The notes beneath the pieces were generated by a model. The model worked only from the letters and a program-made list of their open reading frames with translations. It was not told the DNA's origin and searched no databases. 64,000 nt of DNA. Source: CBDBND01 sp965262665 (GTDB lineage Bacteria; Pseudomonadota; Alphaproteobacteria; Rhodospirillales; Rhodospirillaceae). A program made the translations under genes and the position numbers. Positions 17,056-25,881 of this stretch are shown piece after piece. Each line of letters opens with the position of its first letter. Within the stretch, counting starts at the first letter, position 1. The stretch spans positions 3,472,001 to 3,536,000 of the forward strand of contig CBDHFR010000004.1 in NCBI GenBank assembly GCA_965262665.1, given 5' to 3'.

Positions 17056-17183
17056 GGTGTGTGAAATGGCTTTTCCATCCTCTTTTGACATCAGGACGTC
17101 CCAATTCTCAGTTCTATATGGCACAGAGTCCTATCATGGATACTTTCTGCGCCAAATGATGGCGCCTCTTCAAATATGGCTTT

Positions 17184-17276
17184 TCAATTCAAGCTGCGCA
17201 CGAACGCGGCGAGCTCATAGTTGAATCTTTGAGTGGTTTCAAGAAAGGGCGCATGGCCGATGTCCCCGGGGGTTTG
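17184..17276 (-). pseudogene. Alpha/beta-hydrolase C-terminal remnant
   Basis: Reading leftward from 17276, a frame gives TPGDIGHAPFLETTQRFNYE followed by LAAFVRSLN and a stop (17184-17186). GHAPFLE, with its catalytic-position His, and the FN-x-L-x-x-F-V tail are typical of alpha/beta-hydrolase C-termini. Everything upstream has been replaced by copy 3 of the dispersed repeat. Too short to assign a function. Confidence 0.6.
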
Positions 17277-17278
17277 GT

Positions 17279-17353
17279 ATGTTCGCTTATGGTTAATAGC
17301 GGACGGCAATCAGGCTCAATCTGGAAGTCCGCTTATGACCCAAAGCGGACATC
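17279..17353 (+). repeat. Dispersed intergenic repeat, copy 3
   Basis: Contains TTCGCTTATGGTTAATAGCG, CGGCAATCAGGCTCAATCTG and GTCCGCTTATGACCCAAAGC, then GGACATC. It is nearly identical to copy 1 over most of its length, including the palindromic GTCCGC/GCGGAC words. It lies between a truncated hydrolase tail and the solute-binding protein gene. Confidence 0.75.
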
Positions 17354-17414
17354 AAGTTCCCAATTGTGGACGGCGGGGCAAGGCAATGACATCCTGAGAC
17401 GCCAGGAGAGCCTC

Positions 17415-19019
17415 ATGCGCCGCGTTTCACGCACTCTTATCTCGTGTTGTTGGATTGTATTTTGTGCCGTCATGCCGGCTGGCGGTGCATCAGCCGATCA
17501 AATTTTAACGCGGAGCACAACTGGAGAAGCTGGGACCCTTGATCCCCACAGGATCACGTCTGCGGCCGAGCTGCCGTTGGTCATTGCACTCTTTGAAGGT
17601 CTTGCCACTGTTGACCGCTTCGGCAACACGATCCCCGGCGCAGCCCACTCGTGGGAGACGAGCACGCACGGCTTAACCTATGTTTTTCACTTGCGGGACG
17701 GCCTCGTCTGGTCGGACGGCACACCGATGACGTCGGACGACTTTGTCTGGTCTTTGCGTCGCTATCTTGACCCGGCCACTGCCAACCCACTCGCAAGCCA
17801 ATTGTTCATGATAGAAAATGCCAAGGACGTGGCACAGGGAAACGCGCCACTTGAAGTCCTTGGTGTTACCGCGCCTGATGAACGGACGGTGCAAATCAAA
17901 ATCGAACAACCAGTCCCGTATTTTCCTGATCTGTTATTGGCGCGCGGCCTGCCGGTTCCCCGCCATGTCATCGAGGCCCATGGTCAAGGATGGACGCAAC
18001 TAGACGTCATGGTCAGCAACGGCGCCTTTAATCTGGCTGAACGTGTGCCGCAATCCCACGTTTTGCTGAAAAGAAATCCAATGTTCCGTGATGCTGCCAA
18101 AGTTGCCCTCGACGGCGTGCGCTTCATCGCCAACGAAGATCTGAACACCGGCCTTAAGAGATACCTGGCCGGGGACTTTCACATGGCGTTGAATTTTCCG
18201 CAGAGCCAACTGGAGGTTCTCCGTGAAACCCATGCGGAGCACCTGCGTCTGACTCCCTTTCCGGGCTACGACTATTACGCCTTCAATACGATGCGCCCGC
18301 CGTTTGATGACCGCCGGGTTCGGCGCGCTTTGTCCATGGCCGTTGACCGAGACCTCATTACCAACCGGATTCAGGTTGCCGGCGACTATCCGGCATACAG
18401 TTACGTCGTTCCGGGCACGTCCAATTATGGTGACCCGCCAAAAGTCGATTTCTCAACGTGGTCGATGGAGAAGCGTCGATTGGAAGCCAAGAAATTGCTG
18501 GCCGAGGTCGGCTTCGGCCCGGACAACCGCTTGACCTTTACACTCAAATACAACTCGCGGAACGACACCCACAAAGTGGCCGAGGTGGTGTCTTCCATGT
18601 GGCGTGCAATAGGGGTCCATGCAAAATTATACAACGCCGAGTCCCAGGTCCATCGGGCGGCGCTTGTAAACGGCGACTTTGAAGTAGCTCGTTGGCTCGC
18701 TTTTGCTGAAGTGGACGATCCGACCAACTTTCTGAAACCGTTCCAAAGCGATTCTGGACCCGCATCCAATATCACCCGCTATGCCAATCCCGAATTTGAC
18801 AGACTGGTAATAGAGGCAAACCAAACATTGGATATTGATCAACGGGCTCAGATCCTACGCGAGGCAGAGTCCATGCTGCTGTCTGACCATCCCGCAATGC
18901 CTCTCTATTTCATTGTGACCAAGAAACTCGTCGCCCCTGAGGTAAGGGGTTGGGTCAACAACCTTAGAGATATTCATTTACTACGTTATGTCTCGTTGAA
19001 GCCGCGTGATGTGAACTGA
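17415..19019 (+). CDS. ABC-type family-5 (peptide/nickel) solute-binding protein
   Basis: 534 residues from an ATG preceded by CAGGAGAG; the frame is open much further upstream, but only through a repeat copy, so the later start is chosen. A signal peptide (SRTLISCCWIVFCAVMPAGG) is followed by the SBP_bac_5 pattern: TGEAGTLDPHRITSAAELPL, WSDGTPMTSDDFVWSLRRYL, VRRALSMAVDRDLI, and a C-terminal FIVTKKLVAPEVRGWVNN. The overall order resembles OppA. No ABC permease or ATPase gene is nearby, so it must work with distant components or act alone. An alpha/beta-hydrolase gene follows within 40 bases. Confidence 0.9.
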   Translation: MRRVSRTLISCCWIVFCAVMPAGGASADQILTRSTTGEAGTLDPHRITSAAELPLVIALFEGLATVDRFGNTIPGAAHSWETSTHGLTYVFHLRDGLVWSDGTPMTSDDFVWSLRRYLDPATANPLASQLFMIENAKDVAQGNAPLEVLGVTAPDERTVQIKIEQPVPYFPDLLLARGLPVPRHVIEAHGQGWTQLDVMVSNGAFNLAERVPQSHVLLKRNPMFRDAAKVALDGVRFIANEDLNTGLKRYLAGDFHMALNFPQSQLEVLRETHAEHLRLTPFPGYDYYAFNTMRPPFDDRRVRRALSMAVDRDLITNRIQVAGDYPAYSYVVPGTSNYGDPPKVDFSTWSMEKRRLEAKKLLAEVGFGPDNRLTFTLKYNSRNDTHKVAEVVSSMWRAIGVHAKLYNAESQVHRAALVNGDFEVARWLAFAEVDDPTNFLKPFQSDSGPASNITRYANPEFDRLVIEANQTLDIDQRAQILREAESMLLSDHPAMPLYFIVTKKLVAPEVRGWVNNLRDIHLLRYVSLKPRDVN

Positions 19020-19058
19020 ATCTAAGCCGAGACGCAAGTATTCGTGTACGCTGACGGC

Positions 19059-19850
19059 ATGCGTAAAACCTACGTAGACGGCTCCTGGGGCCAAGTTCAC
19101 ATTCTAGAACATGGGGAAGGGCCGTCCCTCGTGCTACTTCCCCAAACCGCTTGGTCGTCGTTACAGTACAAAAACGCTATGCCGCATCTGGCCGCACGCG
19201 GCATGCGCTGTATCGCCGTCGATACACCGGGCTACGGTATGTCTGATGGCCCTGAGTCGCCACCCACGGCTAGAGACTACGCGGACTCGCTCGCTGTCGT
19301 GATCGAAGCGCTGGGTCTCGACAAGCCTATGGTCCTCGGACACCACACAGGTGCGTCAATTGCTGTCGCATTTGGAGCGGCCTATCCGGGTTTGGCCGAG
19401 CGCCTCTTTTTACATGGTGTTCCGATCTACACGGAAGAGGAACGGGCGCAATGGCTTGCCAAACCGCATTTCGATCAGACACCACGTGAAGACGGTTCGC
19501 ACCTAACCGATCGATGGAACCATTTGAATCCAATGACGGACAACCCAGCGACAATAGAAGCCTTTCATTGGTCTATCGTCCATTTCTTCTGGGCAGGGAC
19601 AAATGAATGGTTCGGCCACCACGCCGCGTTCAGTTATGACCTTGAGACAGATTTCAAGGCACTGACGGTGCCGGCGGTCGTCATTTCAAATTCAGGGGAT
19701 CGATTGCACACTAAAATGCACTATCTCGAATCCCTTCGTCCCGACTTTACATACGCCTCACTCGACGGCGGCAGTCTTAATCCGATGTTCGACGAACCGG
19801 AGCGGTGGGCGTCGCTGGTCGCTGCCCTTGTCCATGACGCAAAACCATGA
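19059..19850 (+). CDS. Alpha/beta-hydrolase-fold protein with His in the nucleophile position
   Basis: 263 residues from the ATG at 19059 (MRKTYVDGSWGQVHILEHGE). A GTG at 19044 is in frame, but the alignment with the paralogue at 7150 supports 19059. The elbow is GHHTG (residues 94-98), placing His96 where Ser is expected. DTPGYGMSDGPESPPTARDY and a C-terminal GGSLNPMFDEPERWASL are shared with that paralogue. Alpha/beta-fold proteins with this kind of HTG elbow may be non-hydrolytic or use unusual chemistry. It is probably co-transcribed with the upstream solute-binding protein gene. Confidence 0.78.
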   Translation: MRKTYVDGSWGQVHILEHGEGPSLVLLPQTAWSSLQYKNAMPHLAARGMRCIAVDTPGYGMSDGPESPPTARDYADSLAVVIEALGLDKPMVLGHHTGASIAVAFGAAYPGLAERLFLHGVPIYTEEERAQWLAKPHFDQTPREDGSHLTDRWNHLNPMTDNPATIEAFHWSIVHFFWAGTNEWFGHHAAFSYDLETDFKALTVPAVVISNSGDRLHTKMHYLESLRPDFTYASLDGGSLNPMFDEPERWASLVAALVHDAKP

Positions 19851-20101
19851 GCAACTGGAAAAGGTCTCTGCCTTGGCGCTCGACGTCGCACACCATCTGA
19901 TGCTGACGCCAGGTGCGTATATCTAGCGCCAAACTGATCTGGCTTCGAGCCTGAGGGCCTCATGTCCGCTTATGGCTAAAAGCCGTCATTCAGGCTCCGT
20001 AAATTAACGTCCGCTTCACCTCTAAGAGCAGATATTCGTTGCTGAATTTCCGATTAGGGAGTGTAAAGCGGGCGACGTCTTGAAATAGCGGAATTGGTTG
20101 C
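19851..20101. other. Intergenic region holding repeat copy 4
   Basis: This gap follows the convergent-facing end of the hydrolase gene and precedes the end of the transglutaminase gene. It contains the partial repeat copy at about 19961-20035. The remainder has no convincing coding frame, promoter or terminator. Confidence 0.55.
19961..20035 (+). repeat. Dispersed intergenic repeat, copy 4 (diverged)
   Basis: Reads ATGTCCGCTTATGGCTAAAA, then GCCGTCATTCAGGCTCC and ACGTCCGCTTCACCTCTAAG. The first third matches copies 2, 3 and 5; the rest has small deletions. The shared CGTCCGCTTATGG word identifies it. Confidence 0.55.
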
Positions 20102-20989
20102 TCATCCGAGGGCGCTAGGAGAAGTGTTGGGCTGGCTTGATCCGTTTTCCTCTGACAAAGTATCTGGTTCCAGGCAATAAACGTTCATATCGACCATATA
20201 TGCCTCTCCGAAGATAAAGGCGAACGAGACCTCGCCAGCATCCCGTCCTGTTCCGATGCGGACGAATTGTTGCGGTGCGACCTTGTGTGTTGGATCAAGA
20301 AGATACCAGCGATCACCGATCCACACCTCGAGAAGGGCATGGAAGTCGGGAGGGTCGAGTCCAATCGCGTACCCGCTCACGAACCTGGCCGGGATGCCAA
20401 CAGCACGGCAAAGAGTGATTGCAAGGTGCATGAAATCGCGGCAAACGCCGGCACGTGATACGACGGTATCAAATGCGGTCGTCATCGACCCTGTGCTACC
20501 GGGAAGATATTCGACATTATCTTGGACCCAAGTGCAAATGGTCTCTACCTGCGACAGGCCTCGCGGAAATCCACCGAACTCTCGGTGGGCAAGGCGCAGA
20601 AGCTGATCCGACTGGCAGTATCGGCTGGGAAAGAGATAGGTCAGCGTGTGGAAGGGAAGGCTGCTCGGCGGATCCGCCAACCGTTCGTCCTGTAGATTGC
20701 GAGGTGGAGTCGTCGATCGCACTGAAGCGTTGAACTGCACACTCAATTGCGTTTGTCTCGGACAGCATAGACGTTGGTATCGGTTGCCAGTACCCAGCTC
20801 GACGTATTCGTCCAACGGGATGTCGGGAACGGCTAGCATGAGTTCGCCATCAACATGTTGGATGCCGGATTGCGCAGGCATGACATTGAAAATGAAAGCC
20901 GACTCTTCGTTTACGTCATAATTGAGTGTGCACCCCACCTGAAACGATCTTATATCAGCTTGGACACAGTCTCTTTTTACGTCTGCCAT
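20102..20989 (-). CDS. Transglutaminase-like cysteine protease/amidase
   Basis: 295 residues. An N-terminal beta-rich region resembling the bacterial transglutaminase-like N-domain precedes the core, where the triad is in family order: Cys183 (AGVCRDFMH), His217 (PDFHALLEVW) and Asp232 (YLLDPT). No signal peptide is visible, so it is probably cytosolic. Such proteins are common in alphaproteobacteria and act as proteases or amide-bond hydrolases rather than crosslinkers. Its upstream side (20990-21413) carries a repeat copy and the IS630 element, and no promoter can be assigned. The target is unknown. Confidence 0.85.
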   Translation of the reverse strand: MADVKRDCVQADIRSFQVGCTLNYDVNEESAFIFNVMPAQSGIQHVDGELMLAVPDIPLDEYVELGTGNRYQRLCCPRQTQLSVQFNASVRSTTPPRNLQDERLADPPSSLPFHTLTYLFPSRYCQSDQLLRLAHREFGGFPRGLSQVETICTWVQDNVEYLPGSTGSMTTAFDTVVSRAGVCRDFMHLAITLCRAVGIPARFVSGYAIGLDPPDFHALLEVWIGDRWYLLDPTHKVAPQQFVRIGTGRDAGEVSFAFIFGEAYMVDMNVYCLEPDTLSEENGSSQPNTSPSALG

Positions 20990-21414
20990 GTTGCCGCCCC
21001 TTATGGTCGCAATAATCTTCGCACAACGCTGGCTCGGCTCCTATGAAGTGGATCAGGTGTAGTACCGAACACTGGGGTTCCCTTATCGTTTGCCTTGAAA
21101 CCACTTCAAGTCAGGTATGAAACGCCCCGCTTCGGTAGGGTTTTCTTTACCGATTTCACAGATGTCTAACGTCCGCTTATGGCTAGTAGCAGACATTACA
21201 AAACCATCTACAAATGTCTGCTCTTTGGAACGACGCAGACATTGATGAACCTATGGCTTGCTCTTGGTCGCAGTGAGTTAATGGGCGCAAACCGTCTTAG
21301 GATTCTCCGTTACTCTGCTTTCTCGCCGATGCTGACCCAAAGCGGACAAGCGCCTCTAATTATTGGAATTTACCAATCGGAAAGTTTTGCCAGCTTTTCA
21401 TCCATCACTTGATC
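20990..21414. other. Intergenic region with repeat copy 5
   Basis: About 425 bases between the transglutaminase start and the IS630 element. It contains the interrupted repeat copy 5 and, near 21125-21150, a small GC hairpin-like stretch followed by TTTTCTTT. No gene is evident. Reading leftward just beyond the IS, a short frame (MDEKLAKLSDW) ends at a stop; it may be a fragment. Confidence 0.45.
21170..21351 (+). repeat. Dispersed intergenic repeat, copy 5 (expanded)
   Basis: Starts AACGTCCGCTTATGGCTAGT and ends GACCCAAAGCGGACAAG, the two outer words of the other copies, but the interior is longer and includes the near-palindromic pair GCAGACATT and AATGTCTGC-like words. It may be a copy with nested insertion or duplication of its own arms. 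Confidence 0.5.
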
Positions 21415-22511
21415 TAGTGGATTGATTCCAACGTTTGGAACCCTCTGTTTCGTGCGGCGATGATATGATCGGGGTCGGCTTTCCAGATCAAGGGTTTTGG
21501 GTTTGCGTCATTGTATTCGCGGACAAAGCGGTTGATGGCGGCCTGAAGGTCGACGACGGATTGGAAGACGCCACACTTGAGCCCGCGCCGCGTGAGTTTG
21601 GCGAAGAAGCCCTCGACGGCATTGAGCCACGAGCACGAGGTCGGCGTGAAGTGGAAGGTCCAGCGTGGATGGCGGGCGAGCCAGGCGCGGACCTTGTCCT
21701 TCTTGTGCGCAGCGTAGTTGTCGAGGATGACGTGGACGGCCTTGTCCGTCGGCACCTCGCGCTCGATGCGGTTGAGGAAGCGGATGAACTCCTGATGGCG
21801 GTGGCGCTGCATGTTCTGTGCGATGACCGTACCGTCCAGCACGTTGAGCGCGGCGAACAGCGTCGTCGTGCCATGCCGTTTGTAATCATAGGTCATCGTA
21901 CCGGCGCGGCCCTTCTTCATCGGCAGGCCGGGTTGGGTGCGGTCGAGAGCCTGGATCTGCGACTTCTCATCAACCGACAGCACCACGGCATGGGCCGGCG
22001 GGTCGACATACAAGCCGACGATATCCGTGAGCTTCTCGGCAAAGGCGGGATCATTGGAGAGCTTGAAGTGCCGCCAGCGGTGCGGGCTGAGGCCATGGGC
22101 CTTCCAGATCGCCTGGACCGCCGCCGCCGCGACGCCAGCAACCTTCGCCATCGCGCGCAGCGTCCAGTGGGTCGCCTCGTGCGGCGGCGCTTGCTGGGTC
22201 AGGCGGACGATCTCGGCGACGCGCTCCGGCGGGATCGGCGCTTTGCCAGGCGGACGGGACTTGTCGCGAAGCAAGCCGTTGACACCCTCGTGCATGAACC
22301 GCTCCTGCCAGCGCCACACGCAGGTCTTGGACTTGCCGGTCGCGCGCATGATCGCCGAAGTGCCGAGCCCCGCGTCGGTCTTCAGGATGATCCGCGCCCG
22401 CCAGAGGTGTTTCTGCGCGCTCTTCGGGTCCGCGACGATCGCTTGCAATCGCTGACGGTCGCCAGACGTGACAGTAAAATGGATGCCGGTACGCATCGCA
22501 CAGACTCGCAT
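21414..22511 (-). CDS. IS630-family transposase
   Basis: 365 residues from the ATG at 22511 (MRVCAMRTGIHFTVTSGDRQ). The N-terminus is a helix-turn-helix region (GTSAIMRATGKSKTCVWRWQ, then LLRDKSRPPGKAPIP). The DDE domain has VVLSVDEKSQIQALDRTQPG (first Asp), HVILDNYAAHKKDKVRAWL (second Asp) and FHFTPTSCSWLNAVEGFFAK (Glu). All three catalytic residues are present and no frameshift is seen. It catalyses cut-and-paste of the element into TA sites. Its stop lies in the left inverted repeat. Confidence 0.93.
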   Translation of the reverse strand: MRVCAMRTGIHFTVTSGDRQRLQAIVADPKSAQKHLWRARIILKTDAGLGTSAIMRATGKSKTCVWRWQERFMHEGVNGLLRDKSRPPGKAPIPPERVAEIVRLTQQAPPHEATHWTLRAMAKVAGVAAAAVQAIWKAHGLSPHRWRHFKLSNDPAFAEKLTDIVGLYVDPPAHAVVLSVDEKSQIQALDRTQPGLPMKKGRAGTMTYDYKRHGTTTLFAALNVLDGTVIAQNMQRHRHQEFIRFLNRIEREVPTDKAVHVILDNYAAHKKDKVRAWLARHPRWTFHFTPTSCSWLNAVEGFFAKLTRRGLKCGVFQSVVDLQAAINRFVREYNDANPKPLIWKADPDHIIAARNRGFQTLESIH

Positions 22512-22567
22512 GACACCGCACAATACGGAATCCCAAAGCGGACTCTTTCGTTCCGGTCAATCCACTA
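21415..22567 (-). mobile_element. Complete IS630-family element (type 1)
   Basis: A TA dinucleotide lies at each edge (21415-21416 and 22566-22567), as expected for the TA target of IS630. The inner ends are inverted repeats beginning GTGGATTGATTCC on the left and, on the reverse strand, GTGGATTGACCGG on the right. One intact transposase gene fills it. Both ends and the gene are intact, so this is the copy most likely to be active. Confidence 0.85.
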
Positions 22568-22575
22568 GGTTCACT

Positions 22576-22956
22576 TTATTGAACTGTATAGTCTCGTGCC
22601 GTCATACATGCGCCGAATGCGCGGTTATAATTGTCTCTCGCGTTTTTTATTGCGACTGCTTGTTGTTGTTCTTGCCATTGCTGTGCTTCCTGGCGTGCCC
22701 GTCGACGCTCCGAGCCACCCCTTAGGAAACCTAACGTGGCACCCACAGCTGCACCCTTGCCAGCGCTGTCATCAACAATTTCACCGATAATAGCGCCTGC
22801 TACTGCACCTTTCGCCGCTCCAGCCAGCGGTTCACCTTGGGAGCCAGAACCCTGCGTCGACGGCGCGGCTACGATAGCGTTAGGATTGCTGGGGTCAAAA
22901 CCTGTTTGCTGAACAGCCCATGAATGACACTCATAACGGTCTTTCGACTGTTGTTC
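22576..22956 (-). pseudogene. Glycine-zipper family protein, N-terminally truncated
   Basis: Read leftward, the frame gives EQQSKDRYECHSWAVQQTGF, then GEPLAGAAKGAVAGAIIGEI, VGATLGFLRGGSERRRARQE and a C-terminal NYNRAFGACMTARDYTVQ before the TAA at 22576-22578. The Gly/Ala-rich heptads are a glycine zipper, and the CHxWAVQQTGFDP segment is typical of YMGG-type zipper proteins of the envelope. A TAG lies immediately upstream of the first Glu codon, and IS21 end sequence follows 30 bases beyond, so the signal peptide and first part are gone. The adjacent IS630 inserted just after its stop. Confidence 0.7.
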
Positions 22957-22987
22957 CTAGTTTTGGTTTTGATTGGGGTAGGCGAAT

Positions 22988-23545
22988 TGTCAACGGCGGA
23001 GCAAAATCAGCCCAGTTGGGCGGCGTAAAACCAGTCCATTTTATGTGATGCCGAAGGCGTTGTTGCGGGTTGTCCCGGTAGTGCATAGGAGGGACCCGCG
23101 CGGCTTTGCGTAGCGTTTCGCGTGTGCGAAGCGAAGGCGTGTGGGCGGTGCCTGTGTACCCACCGGGTCAACGCCGGCCTCGGTGTTAGATACCGATCAG
23201 CTGCGGCCGGCTGTTTGTTGTTTTCTTCGGCTCTGGTTGAGCCGGTAGCTGTCGCCGTTCATTTCCAGAATATGGACATGGTGGGTCAGGCGATCGAGCA
23301 GCGCGCCGGTCAGGCGCTCGGAACCGAATATTTCCGTCCATTCGTCGAACGGCAAGTTCGAGGTGATGACGATTGCGCCCCGTTCGTAACGTTGGCTGAA
23401 CACTTCGAAGAGGAGTTCGGCGCCGGTCTTTGAGAGCGGCACGAAGCCGAGTTCGTCGATAATCAGCAGGCGGACCTTTGCCAATTGCTTCTGCAACCGC
23501 AGCAACAGCTTCTCATCCCTCGCTTCCATCAGTTCAACAAGAAGC
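22988..23545 (-). mobile_element. istB: IS21-family fragment with istB 3' part
   Basis: The first 171 bases are the IS21-type terminal segment also found at 15050. Downstream of it on the minus strand, 23197-23545 encodes the end of the IstB helper ATPase: LVELMEARDEKLLLRLQKQL, then KVRLLIIDELGFVPLSKTGA (Walker B, IDEL), RYERGAIVITSNLPFDEWTE and LTHHVHILEMNGDSYR. The Walker A half and all of istA are missing. The junction at about 23545 runs straight into a glutathione-transferase remnant. Confidence 0.87.
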
Positions 23546-23842
23546 CCGACAAGGCCATTGTCGCCGATACCATCAAAAAGCTGGACGATGCTTTAGACGC
23601 GTTAGACCAATTCATTCAGCCGGGGCCCTACGCCTACGGGAAGTCCTTCAGCGCGGCCGACTGTTATGTTGTCTCTTCGATGATTTTTCTGGAGCGGGTC
23701 GGTGAAATGATGGGCGGTAAAGACTTGTTGGGTAAAAAAACGGCGCAACATCAAACGCTATTGGACGGTCATTAAAAAGGATTCCATCGTCAAAGAGACG
23801 CTGGCCGACATCCGGGCCTTTCGAAGAAAATCGGCGCGCTAA
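23545..23842 (+). pseudogene. Glutathione S-transferase C-terminal remnant, frameshifted
   Basis: The plus strand after the IS21 junction reads KKPDKAIVADTIKKLDDALD, then FIQPGPYAYGKSFSAADCYV (the GST C-domain SxADC motif) and SSMIFLERVGEMMGG. At the A-run near 23736-23742 the frame changes and continues RYWTVIKKDSIVKETLADIR to a TAA at 23840. Only the helical C-domain remains, with no glutathione-binding N-domain. The IS21 fragment truncated it, and a homopolymer indel broke the rest. Confidence 0.7.
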
Positions 23843-23863
23843 AAGATAGGCTTCTCATGCAGC

Positions 23864-24866
23864 TTAGGAGTCCGGTTCGTAGCGAGACTTGGCTTCTAAG
23901 ACCACGTCATAGAGCACCTGCGCCCGGCCACCAATGTCATCGATCAAGGCGCGGTGGGTCGGCCAAGTGACCTCTTTCCAGCGGGCCCGCATTTCGTCGG
24001 TGAGGTCGTGGATCACCGCACCCCGCTCCGCATATTGACGCATGAGACGCCGCTCGTCGGCGCGCATGGGGGCCGTTCCAGGTCTCGCGTGGCGCCAACG
24101 CGGCGATGACCGTGTCGCGCTGAGCCTGGGTCATACCGGTCCACCAGCGTTGATTGGCGATAAAGGCCGTCACCGACGGCACGTGGTTGGTGAGAGTCAG
24201 TTGGGGCGCTTCGGTGTAGACCCAGTTCAAGAAGTAGACGAAGGAGTTGGTTTCGCCGGCGTCGATCAGTCCCGTCTGCAGGGAGGGGATCACCTCCGTC
24301 GCTGAGATGTGGATGACGTCCGCGTCCAAAGCCTGCAAGAACAAGATGGAGCTTTCGTCGACGCGCGAGCGCATGCGCACCTCTTTGGCATCCTCCGGCC
24401 ATAGGATCGGATCCAACTTGCTGTAAACAATGTGCCAGCTCGCTGTGTTCTGTCCTAAACCGACCAAACCAACATCTTCCATCATGGCGTTGACGGTGTC
24501 TTCCAATCCGGCCGCCAGAACGAAATCGATCTCCTCGTAGCTGTCGAACAAAAACGGAGCGTTGAGCACAGCCAGCTCGGGAATCACCGTGGAGATAGCA
24601 CCGTAGCTGATACCGCCCATTTGCATGCGGCCGCGGCGAACGGAATTGAAATTCTGCTCGTCGGAGCCGCCTTCGCCGCGCACCATCAACCGCACGTCAA
24701 ACTCGGAGTCCGGCCCTGACAAATTTGCGCCAAACTCGTGATAGAGCCGGTCCGACGCCAGGTCCATCATCGCGGCGGCGCCGACGGTCAACGGAATCTT
24801 CTGAGCCTGAACAGTTGAAACCGAAAAGGTAAACAGAATGGCCACAATGAGTGTGAAACACCGCAT
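23864..24866 (-). pseudogene. TRAP-transporter DctP-type solute-binding protein, frameshifted
   Basis: Start at 24866 (MRCFTLIVAILFTFSVSTVQ, signal peptide). The TRAP periplasmic protein pattern follows: GGSDEQNFNSVRRGRMQMGG, GAISTVIPELAVLNAPFLFD, and ETNSFVYFLNWVYTEAPQLT. Near 24067-24072, in a run of G, the frame shifts; the correct continuation (MRADERRLMRQYAERGAVIH to a stop at 23864) lies in the next frame. One indel therefore separates the last 65 residues. No DctQ or DctM membrane subunits are present. The upstream hydrolase frame runs into its signal peptide without a stop. Confidence 0.8.
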
Positions 24867-24869
24867 AAA

Positions 24870-25709
24870 TGGCACGTTACGTCGTACCCCATTTAGCAGG
24901 CTGTGTAAAACGTCCACCGTCTCCTTCGGTTTGGAGATCATGCAATAGGTACTGCCCGCGCCTTCGACCACACCGATTTTCGCATCCGGCTTGAGGGCGA
25001 GAAAGTCGGTGGTGAGTTTGTCGAAGCTGGCCGCCTTTTTGTTGTCCATCTCATTCAAGGCGCTGTCATTGCCGAGCAGCAGGTAAACCGGCACTTAGAG
25101 ATTGGGAATGTCGCCGGTGAGATCCACATTGGAGAGCGCATCCAAGGTGTTGCGCAGTGTGGTCATGTTGAGGTTGGCTTCATATTTGTCACCGGACCAG
25201 ACTTCGTATTCGATCTGCTGCGGCGTGTACTGCATGGACTTGGGCAATACCGAGCCGGCAAAGATGCGCGACAAGGCACGCGGGCTGAACATGCGGCTGA
25301 TGGCCTCTACGGCATCGAACAGATCTTTCCAATAGCGGTCGGCTTTGTACCAAGGATAGGTGACCAACGCCTTGACCCGTTCCGGATACTTGGCGGCAAA
25401 ACGGATGCCGATGACCGAACTGGTGGAGGTCGACCAGATGGTGGTTTTTTCGATGCCAGCGTCGTCGAGCACGGCTAGCATATCGTCGACGAAGTCTTCG
25501 ATGGAATAGGGGCGCACCAGAGTCCAGCCCGAGTGGCCGGAGCCCCGGTAGTTCCAATTGATGGTCTGGTAACCACAGTCATGAAGATTGGGCAGACAGA
25601 TCTCAAATTGATCGTGCAGCAGGGCGAAGCCGCCGATCAGCGCCAGGGGTTCACCCGATCCCTGAATGTCGTACCAAAGCGTATGGCCATCATGCGCAAC
25701 CTCAGTCAT
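24870..25709 (-). pseudogene. Alpha/beta hydrolase with in-frame stop
   Basis: MTEVAHDGHTLWYDIQGSGE opens a normal alpha/beta hydrolase: NWNYRGSGHSG, the elbow STSTS (Ser retained, unlike the other paralogues here) and KYPERVKALVTYPWYKA. At 25095-25097 an ochre TAA interrupts it after DIPNL. The reading frame then continues VPVYLLLGNDSALNEMDNKK, with the acid-bearing strand, and VVEGAGSTYCMISKPKETVD, which belong to the same protein. No stop separates this from the following TRAP protein, so the true C-terminus is unclear. Confidence 0.7.
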
Positions 25710-25786
25710 GTGCGCGTCCCCGTTTTTCGCGTTGTTCGGACAGGCAGTTTAGGACAATCGGTCATCGGGCGTCAGGGTTTATCGGT

Positions 25787-25879
25787 CTAGTGAAACTCCT
25801 GCACGTAAGTTTTCTTAAGCACGTCAAAACCAGCCTTCTCGTACAGCCTCGTTGCGACGATATTGAAGGCGTAGCTGTC
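25787..25879 (-). pseudogene. GNAT acetyltransferase C-terminal remnant
   Basis: Adjacent to the IS630 type 2 left end, the minus strand reads DSYAFNIVATRLYEKAGFDV followed by LKKTYVQEFH and TAG. N-x-x-A-x-x-LYEKxGF is the GNAT motif B region. Its N-terminal part is not found in frame beyond the IS (a TAA closes that frame within about ten codons), so a deletion or another rearrangement accompanied the insertion. Confidence 0.6.
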
Positions 25880-25881
25880 TA

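Noticed and set aside
21435..22568. Long plus-strand frame opposite the IS630 transposase.
   Set aside because: It is antisense to an intact DDE transposase with all catalytic residues and shows only the low-complexity, Arg/Asp-rich composition typical of GC-rich antisense frames.
22631..22912. Plus-strand Cys- and Ala-rich frame as a small secreted protein.
   Set aside because: It is the antisense of the glycine-zipper pseudogene; the minus frame has the recognisable family pattern.
23937..25094. A 385-residue fusion of a hydrolase tail and TRAP-binding protein as a real gene.
   Set aside because: The first 76 residues are the end of the upstream hydrolase after its premature stop, and a signal peptide starts internally at 24866. 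The C-terminal part is also out of frame.
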